A stretch of 22,569 bases of DNA from assembly GCA_000310025.1 (NCBI GenBank), contig FN649731.1, positions 2,067,239 to 2,089,807 on the forward strand, given 5' to 3'. The notes under the pieces were generated by a model, which searched no databases, was not told the origin of the DNA, and saw nothing but the letters and a program-made list of their open reading frames with translations. Origin of the DNA: Ectocarpus siliculosus (Eukaryota; Sar; Phaeophyceae; Ectocarpales; Ectocarpaceae). Position numbers and translations under genes: made by a program. Of this stretch, positions 18,301 through 22,569 are shown piece after piece (position 1 is the first letter of the stretch; each line of letters starts with the position of its first letter).

Positions 18301-21300
18301 CTTTCGGTCAAGTCAAGTGCGTGTGCAACAGCAAGCGAGATCGTTGTGTAAGTTAGGCAACCAAGAAACACCACAAGACTAAGTGGGAGTCTGATTTTAC
18401 ATGTTATTTCCGCCTTGGGTGTATGTGGGGTAAGCGAGAGTCGTAAAATTATGCGTCAAACACAAGATTAAGTGGGAGTCTGATTTTACATGTTATTTCC
18501 GCCTTGGGTGTATGTGGGGTAAGCGAGAGTCGTAAAATTATGCGTCAAACACAAGATTAAGGGGGAGCCTGATTTTACATCTTGTTTCCGCTTTTGGGTT
18601 TGCGTGGGGCAAGCGAGAGCGGTAACATTAGGCGGGAAACGTGTAAAAAAAAAAACGTGCGAGTCTGATCATAACCTGGTCGAGAAAGCCACGTCGATCC
18701 CTTGAGCCTTAACTAAAAGCGGCTCCCATTGTGTGTAGAGCAGTACATACCACCGTCTGCGGTTCACAAAAACTTTGCTCGATATAATCGGACGCGGCGG
18801 GGCTGTTTGTCGATAGAACGATGATGCAGACCCCAACCAAACGGTATTCTGCCATGGGTCGCTAGGTCCAACCAAGGTGGAAATGAACAATCAACGCGTG
18901 TCAGAGGCGTTGCGCCGTGTCCGACCAAAAGAGTAACGTTCGATTGCACTCTTTCTTGTCTTTCGCGCGAGGAGGTTCCACCGCGCCGCGGTGGCCAGAC
19001 CACACCGTACACGAACAGCTACCAATTTCGTTATTTTTCAGCTTCAGTTCTTGTGCAGGAGGTAAACGTGCATGTGTGGCGTGCGTGTGCTGTTCCCTCC
19101 CTAACCTTGTCCAGCTCCATGAGCTGCGGCAGCTTCTCCAGCACCACGTCTCTCTTCTCCGACAGCAGCTCCGCCTCCCCCTCCCCGCCGCCCCCATGTG
19201 TTCCGGGAGGGGACCCGTCGCCGTGCTTGGCCTGTCGTGGCTTGCTGCTTGTGTTGCCGGAGGACGGTGCCGCCGCCGTAGCCGCGCGCGCGATCTCCTG
19301 GCGGATGAACCCGAACACCTGCGACCTGCCGTTGTATATGGGTACACAGGAGTCAGTTTGGCGTGTACGTGCATCGTTGTTGTTTGTTGATGATGTCTCC
19401 ACATTTAAAAAGAACGTTCTCCGGTCTCTGGTCAAGTGTACCTTTTGGCATCAGCATCCATGCCGTTCTTGTTGTCGTCTTCACATTTACAAATGGTTCC
19501 GGTCTCTGCTCACTCAAGTGTAGCTTTTTACGTCAGCATCTGTACCGTACCGTACCGTTGTCCAACTGGCGCGGAAGGAAGGACACCTTCCGTGATACAG
19601 ACCAACAAGTAGCCAAGAAAACGTGGTACACGCTCCGAATAATCAAAAAGAGAAATCAGGAACGCAAGAGGAGGCCGTCAGAGAGCGCACTGCGACCGTG
19701 GAGAGGAGGCGACAAAGCGCATCGAATAATTGCACTGCAGGCAAAGAAGAGAACAAGAAAGGGGATGAGACGCACTTCACCTGCTTGTTCGTCGCACGAG
19801 AAACACCACCAAAGTAACAAAAAAACGACGATTGGTTTCGTACAGCAGTTACGCACCAAAAAAAATATTATATCACCATCTCTCGTGTTGACGAAAAAGG
19901 AGAGAGGCATGGACGCAGAGGGAGGCATGCATGCGCACCGCAGAGCAGCCGCGAGAGTCTGGTGAGTGACCTCGCGTCACATGTGTATAGCTCTTCGCTC
20001 CGCGTCATACATAGCTCTTGGGTCGGGAAGAGGCTTAGGCCATACGAGCGACGGGCCATTAAATAGAGGACCAACAAATAATCCACAAAACAGGTTTGTA
20101 TACCCTTGAGGGGGTCTGCACAGCAGGGGCGCGGGGGGGGGTTGGTACGTCCTACAAAGAAGGAACGCGGACTTCCATTGTGTGCACAAAAGAGGTGTGG
20201 AAAATTGCGGGCGGCGACGCACCGAAATGCGTCTTCGGAGTCTTGCAAGTAGCACCGAACTATCCTCGCGAACTGCTCCAGGTTGAAGCCTCTCTGCTCC
20301 CCGAGAGTCACCGCCTTCACAAGGTGGTATGTGGGGGGAGAGTTGCAAGACGGGAAGAGCCGAGGGACAACGGCGGAAGGAAAAGACGTTCCTCGTTGAA
20401 AATCTTGGTAGAATTCTAAAGGTGTGGGATCGTCTCCAGCACACGAACAGATGTTTTCCCCGCTCTCTCCAGCGGGGTCAACGTGGATGAGAACAACGAA
20501 CAATCCCTCACCCTACACGTCCACCAAAGAGGATAATTATCACATTATTGTATGCAACAAATGCACCAATCCCCAGCACGCACGCGCGCGCGAGAACTTG
20601 CGACTATTGAAGCCAACCAAAACCAACACGTTGCCCTCTCCCAGCTTCGACATCAAAATCAACACTTCTCTCACAGCTTTGAGCAGGATCACGGCGGCTC
20701 GGAAGAACCCGCTCTTCTCGGCAAGCGGCAGCAACCTCTCCCTGTCCACCAGCGACAACGGGACCCTCTCCAGCAGGGTTACCAACCTTTTCCCGTAAGA
20801 ACGCAAGCCGGCGGCGGAAAGCGGAAGTAGGGGGGAGGGGGGGGGGGTGTACTCATAGTCGTGCATGCCGTAGTCGTTTGACCATTGACCTCGCATCCCT
20901 ACAAAGCCGGGACGGAGCACGCCGGGTTCTCACCGGACCAGGCTCTCACATCACCAAGCGCGAAGCGCCGTGAGGTATTTGGCGAGTCGCATGAAGGGTG
21001 AGCTGCATCCTGCTAAGGGTGTTCGGCATCTTGTGCTTACTTCCTTGCGTACGGATGACAGCTACGTATGACTTAATTTATTTTCTGGTGCTTTCACTTC
21101 CAGAGACAGTTGTACGCACTGTGTAACTGCCTCGAGGAAGCTTGACCATTTTAACACAACGTGGTGCGATCATCCCCCGTTGCGCGGAGTGAGGTTTCTC
21201 GACCCCGCACAACATGATCTACTCGACCACCATTATGGTTACCGCCAAAAAAAAAAACGAGGTAAAAAAAAAAAAACGGTAACCTGGTTGCCGAGTTCAC

Positions 21301-22542
21301 GAAGTGAATTGGCCTGTTTTACAACGTCGTTGCCAAGCGACGAAAACCCAATCCCGATGGCAAACACCGAGTGGGGGGCTTGTTTTACAACGTCGTTGCC
21401 AAGCGACGAAAACCCAAACCCCGATGGCAAACACCGGGGGGGGCGAGGGGGGGGCGACTTTCACGAAAAGTTACACCGCGGTAAAAATAATCGCCTTCGT
21501 TTCGGCGGAGTCTCGACCTCTTGCGGCCGTGTCCAGGAACGCGTTTCTGCGGCCGTCTTTCTCACTCTGAAAAGGCTTGTCTAAATTCCCATCACACTCT
21601 CTCGCGAGTATGCCCTCTCGCCTAAAATTCTGGGCGAAAAAATTAACGTGGTAACGCATCAAATCGCCTTTTTAATTATTGCAGCCAAAACCTCGACCTC
21701 TTGAGACCGACAGTGTCCAGGAATACTATACTGCTGTATCGTCCTACGGCGGTCTTCTCCTCATCATTTGTACGAGACCTATCTCATCCGATAACAATTC
21801 TCGTAAGTATGCTGCCCCCCTGGCCCCAAGACTCCAGGAACGTCTAGAACCGCGTATGCCTCGGCACATGAGTAAGCCCCGGGAAGCGCACAACAAATAC
21901 GCAAACACCCGTGCGTATCACCACCAACCCAACCCTTAAAAAAAGAAAACGCCGTACACCTACCACCCCACCTGGCCTGCGCATCGACCGCCGGATCCGG
22001 CCCCTCATGCCCACCGCCGCCGCCGCCACCGCCGCCCGTCGCCACGCTGACCAGCACCGCGTTCGTCAGCCTCGGCCCGACCGACACGAGGGACAGCTCC
22101 AGGTACTTGGCCACGAAGCCGAACAGGTGGGGACGGGCGGCCGCCCACCACTCCTGCCCGTCCCGGTCGCGCAGGAGAGACGACTGCTGCGCGGCCGCCT
22201 CCGCCGTCGTCAAGCTATCGTCGCCGTCGCCCTCCTCGCCTTTCTTCACCGCAACAGTTGCTTTCTCCGGCGGCTGGGCGCCGTGCACGAACGCCGCCGC
22301 AGACAGACAACCGCCGTTGTTCGAACCTGGGCCTTCGGAGGAGGGCGCGCCGCTGCTACTGCTTGCCGCTTCGAGTTGCTCCGCCTGGTCCGAGAGGTGC
22401 GGCGCTAGCACCGACGTTACCGCCTCGACGACACTTCTCCGCGAAGGGCACAGGTTCTCCGCCTCCACCGCCGCCGCCGTCCCTCCCCACACCCCGTCCA
22501 CCTCCTCCCCCTCCACCACCTTGGTCCTAGCCTCCGTCCCCC
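13049..22542 (-). CDS. VPS8: VPS8, CORVET complex subunit, C-terminal part (10 exons)
   Basis: VPS8 is the CORVET-specific subunit that tethers Rab5-positive early endosomes; animal and fungal forms have an N-terminal beta-propeller, a long alpha-solenoid and a C-terminal RING. Exons, in transcript order: 22542-21972, 20786-20675, 20314-20223, 19325-19106, 18300-17900, 17278-16842, 15990-15838, 15583-15217, 14741-14615, 14021-about 13049. All junctions agree in phase. The order of blocks follows VPS8: LLERVPLSLVDRERLLPLAE; RCYLQDSEDAFRSQVFGFIR; EKLPQLMELDK; LLVRFRPYEVYPFL; YSPDDTLALCQERGVAHAT; then YLLERKG/DVPGAL, LMVAIEMCQRAS, ASLWFQTLDKIL, YVPLPAIVKK and HVILAMLDTYSYDT. The propeller lies to the right of the window. 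Ala, Gly and Asp repeats inflate several exons. A one-base frameshift sits at about 17197-17199, and no RING was found. Confidence 0.82.
14454..14515. repeat. 62-base near-palindrome
   Basis: Two 31-base arms meet with no spacer at 14484/14485. The inner 10 bp (ACTAGTCAGC/GCTGACTAGT) and outer 11 bp (AAGCACGATGA/TCATCGTGCTT) are perfect; the 10 bases between them on each side do not pair. It lies in the VPS8 intron 14614-14022. It could be a cruciform or a tiny foldback (MITE-like) remnant. Confidence 0.85.
14615..14741 (-). CDS. VPS8: VPS8 exon: YVPLPAIVKK to LDTYSYDTAIH
   Basis: YVPLPAIVKKVVSDHAGSSL followed by GEFRHVILAMLDTYSYDTAI closely matches human VPS8 (LPSILQRILQDP ... LGEIRGLILGMLDTFNYEQT), one of the strongest pieces of evidence for the assignment. 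Acceptor ATTGCAG, donor CACAG|GTGAGA, phase 2. Confidence 0.92.
14742..15216 (-). other. VPS8 intron 15216-14742
   Basis: Starts GTGGGT and ends ATTGCAG. Nothing recognised inside apart from short A runs. Confidence 0.6.
15217..15583 (-). CDS. VPS8: VPS8 exon: SLWFQTLDKIL with poly-Ala inserts
   Basis: Contains ELDLSASLWFQTLDKIL (VPS8: ALWFPLLExM) and GGVLDALLQRTLSSMAG (VPS8: LxxLTMQVLNSMA). The conserved parts are split by two alanine runs. One is coded by GCG repeats (minus of 15379-15402) and one by GCT repeats (minus of the CAG run at 15321-15355). Acceptor TTTTTTTAG, donor GGCCG|GTGGGT. Confidence 0.85.
15321..15355. repeat. (CAG)n tract coding poly-Ala in VPS8
   Basis: About 12 CAG units on plus; in the VPS8 frame (minus) these read GCT, alanine. 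A length-variable coding microsatellite. Confidence 0.85.
15838..15990 (-). CDS. VPS8: VPS8 exon: LMVAIEMCQRAS
   Basis: Fifty-one residues. SLMVAIEMCQRASPT matches the human VPS8 segment with IALCQRNS; the remainder is Ser/Gly/Arg-rich. Acceptor CTTGGACAG, donor GGCGAG|GTGCGA, phase 0/0. Confidence 0.75.
16058..16203. repeat. GGT/GTT-rich low-complexity tract
   Basis: Imperfect GGT, GTT and GTG triplets over about 145 bases in the VPS8 intron 16841-15991; the same intron has an (AC)n tract at 16671-16683. Confidence 0.8.
16842..17278 (-). CDS. VPS8: VPS8 exon with a one-base frameshift
   Basis: Begins YSPDDTLALCQERGVAHAT and PYLLERK in the frame set by the previous exon. The following VPS8 text (GDVPGALALALRTLSARLAS) is readable only one base later. 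The rest stays in the second frame to WASKVALEGLQE at the donor CAAGAG|GTGTGT. Exon length (437) is exactly one base over what the splice phases need. The extra base lies in the GGG at 17197-17199 (coding AAAGGGAGA). Without correction, translation ends about 45 codons later at a TAG near 17056. A sequencing or assembly error in a short homopolymer is as likely as a real lesion. A Ser/Gly/Ala/Pro-rich insert fills the middle. Confidence 0.8.
17197..17199 (-). other. Single-base frameshift site in VPS8
   Basis: CCC on the plus strand (GGG in the gene, within AAAGGGAGA). YLLERK lies upstream in one frame and GDVPGAL downstream in another; removal of one G restores both the conserved text and the splice phase. 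Confidence 0.75.
17420..17440. repeat. Target-site duplication, 5' copy
   Basis: Eleven C followed by GCTCCCCGGC, immediately before the short LINE tail; identical to 17726-17746. Confidence 0.8.
17441..17725 (+). mobile_element. Short 5'-truncated LINE tail, same family, with target-site duplication
   Basis: The plus frame encodes KKFLWSLWQKRKE ... NGAPSRKGRVVNGQMTTASNK and stops at 17710-17712. It is homologous to the last residues of the LINE at 1-1160 (FLSHLWQSRKE ... NNAPSSRGRVVNGLTTKACKT). A frame change near 17525 shows decay. It is flanked by a perfect 21-base direct repeat, C11 followed by GCTCCCCGGC, at 17420-17440 and 17726-17746. That repeat is a target-site duplication as expected for target-primed reverse transcription. 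It lies antisense in the VPS8 intron 17899-17279. Confidence 0.85.
17657..17672 (+). repeat. LINE 3' hairpin, compensatory variant
   Basis: CGTCTC-GAAA-GGGACG: same position and stem length as 74-89, with U-G and C-G pairs replacing C-G and U-A, and a GNRA-type GAAA loop. Confidence 0.65.
17726..17746. repeat. Target-site duplication, 3' copy
   Basis: Second copy of C11 plus GCTCCCCGGC, merged with the poly(C) end of the element (C run 17718-17736). Where tail ends and duplication begins cannot be told apart. Confidence 0.8.
17900..18300 (-). CDS. VPS8: VPS8 exon: AVFTVGEAF to RFRPYEVYPFL
   Basis: Starts AEAVFTVGEAFGGDHKAAL and LQFDYLDALLRPP (VPS8: AAELVATHF ... LLxFLRSLLDP). It ends HVRLLVRFRPYEVYPFLSSS (VPS8: FIELLCQFxPxxVxxxL). 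A disordered Gly/Gln/His insert of about 65 residues separates the two parts. Acceptor CCGAAAG, donor ACGG|GTAAGC in phase 2. Confidence 0.87.
18375..18641. repeat. 89-base tandem repeat, three copies
   Basis: Units begin at 18375, 18464 and 18553 (AAGAYTAAGKGGGAGYCTGA). The first two are almost identical and the third differs at many sites. A short fourth start (GCGAGTCTGAT) follows at about 18659. Located in the VPS8 intron 19105-18301. Confidence 0.9.
19106..19325 (-). CDS. VPS8: VPS8 exon: VFGFIRQEI to LPQLMELDK
   Basis: SQVFGFIRQEI and EKRDVVLEKLPQLMELDK match conserved VPS8 helices (VFxYIH ... LxELxxLxP). Between them is a Ser/Gly/His-rich insert of about 35 residues. Acceptor AACGGCAG, donor GACAAG|GTTAGG. 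Confidence 0.88.
19393..19556. repeat. Degenerate ~82-base tandem duplication
   Basis: Two diverged units starting near TCTCCACATTT (about 19396) and TCTTCACATTT (about 19478). They share CCGGTCTCTG, CAAGTGTA and CAGCATC in the same order. In the VPS8 intron 20222-19326. Confidence 0.6.
20223..20314 (-). CDS. VPS8: VPS8 exon: IVRCYLQDSEDAF
   Basis: Thirty residues with RGFNLEQFARIVRCYLQDS, equivalent to the VPS8 segment with a CYLRDP-type motif. The donor TTTCG|GTGCGT in phase 2 joins the first G of the next exon to give AFRSQVFGFIR. Confidence 0.85.
20675..20786 (-). CDS. VPS8: VPS8 exon: LLERVPLSLVDRERLLPLAE
   Basis: Thirty-seven residues, LVTLLERVPLSLVDRERLLP then LAEKSGFFRAAVILLKA, a solenoid repeat typical of VPS8. 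Acceptor GGGAAAAG, donor AAAGCT|GTGAGA. A SINE-like element (3' end at 20837) is inserted only about 50 bases upstream of the acceptor. Confidence 0.82.
20837..21436 (-). mobile_element. SINE-like non-autonomous element, copy 2
   Basis: Minus-strand copy of the element at 11421-11965, with the same order of blocks and the same tail and poly(C) end (G run 20837-20847 on plus). It has one copy of the 21-base unit that is doubled in copy 1. Its 5' region is tandemly doubled with a 66-base period (about 21315-21380 and 21381-21445). Both flanks are C/G tracts of similar shape (C-rich with a TC interruption), possibly an impure target duplication. It lies in the VPS8 intron 21971-20787, close to the acceptor. 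Confidence 0.75.
20894..20914 (-). repeat. SINE 3' hairpin, copy 2
   Basis: Same CGTCCC ... GGGATG stem and nine-base loop as at 11890-11910, on the minus strand. Confidence 0.6.
21972..22542 (-). CDS. VPS8: VPS8 exon: alpha-solenoid with low-complexity insert
   Basis: The first visible VPS8 exon, 189 residues plus split codons. It opens at TTCTTGCAG. RRSVVEAVTSVLAPHLSD is followed by a Ser/Gly/Ala-rich insert, then RPHLFGFVAKYLELSLVSVG and RLTNAVLVSVAT, resembling the VPS8 solenoid around its LFTFIA segment. A poly-Gly run precedes the donor GGCCAG|GTGGGG. Phase 2 fits the next exon (CAG GCC AG|G TTG GTA). Similarity is weaker here than in later exons; continuity of frame and phase supports it. 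Confidence 0.7.
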
Positions 22543-22569
22543 CTGCAAGAACGATGTCCAACGCAGCCG

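Noticed and set aside
18375-18641. CRISPR-like array
   Set aside because: Units are directly adjacent with no separate spacers, and the setting is a eukaryotic intron.
19363-19965. Plus-strand 200-residue frame
   Set aside because: It overlaps the degenerate 82-base tandem repeat and a VPS8 intron; its composition shows no domain.
21779-21971. Extension of the VPS8 exon frame to 21779
   Set aside because: The donor at 21972 gives the right phase for the next exon, and the peptide beyond it (FSFFKGWVGGDTHG) has no VPS8 similarity.

Overview
The window looks like nuclear DNA from an intron-rich, fairly GC-rich eukaryote. Coding blocks are short (about 60 to 570 bases), separated by introns of about 250 to 1,400 bases, and joined at consensus splice sites in matching phases. 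Gene style, Ala/Gly-rich insertions, many C/G homopolymer tracts and a possible plastid-lumen signal would fit a brown alga or related stramenopile. That assignment is inference; no marker gene settles it. No prokaryotic operon, CRISPR array, rRNA or tRNA was recognised.

Two multi-exon genes lie head to tail on the minus strand. Positions 22542 to about 13049 carry the C-terminal two thirds or so of VPS8, the CORVET tethering subunit that acts with Rab5 in early endosome fusion. Ten exons are placed; the N-terminal beta-propeller is beyond the right edge. One exon carries a one-base frameshift, and the expected C-terminal RING finger was not found.

Positions about 10406 to 1593 carry the N-terminal half of an M16A insulysin-like zinc metalloprotease. 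Eleven exons give 407 continuous residues with the inverted zinc motif HFCEH and the distal zinc-ligand Glu 77 residues later. A probable upstream exon encodes a twin-arginine-like signal. The C-terminal half lies beyond the left edge.

Introns and the intergenic space carry a non-LTR retrotransposon family. A 5'-truncated LINE tail (1 to about 1160, minus), a shorter LINE tail (17441 to 17725, plus, with a 21-base target-site duplication) and two SINE-like elements (11421-11965 plus; 20837-21436 minus) share one 3' tail. The tail has a covarying hairpin, a conserved terminal block, and ends in poly(C). This LINE/SINE pair with poly(C) ends, apparently inserting at C/G tracts, is the most interesting system in the window.

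Other structure includes a 62-base near-palindrome in a VPS8 intron, an 89-base tandem repeat, a 59-base duplication, a compound (TCTG)n(TC)n microsatellite, and a GC-AG intron in the protease gene. The two protein genes have no evident functional link.
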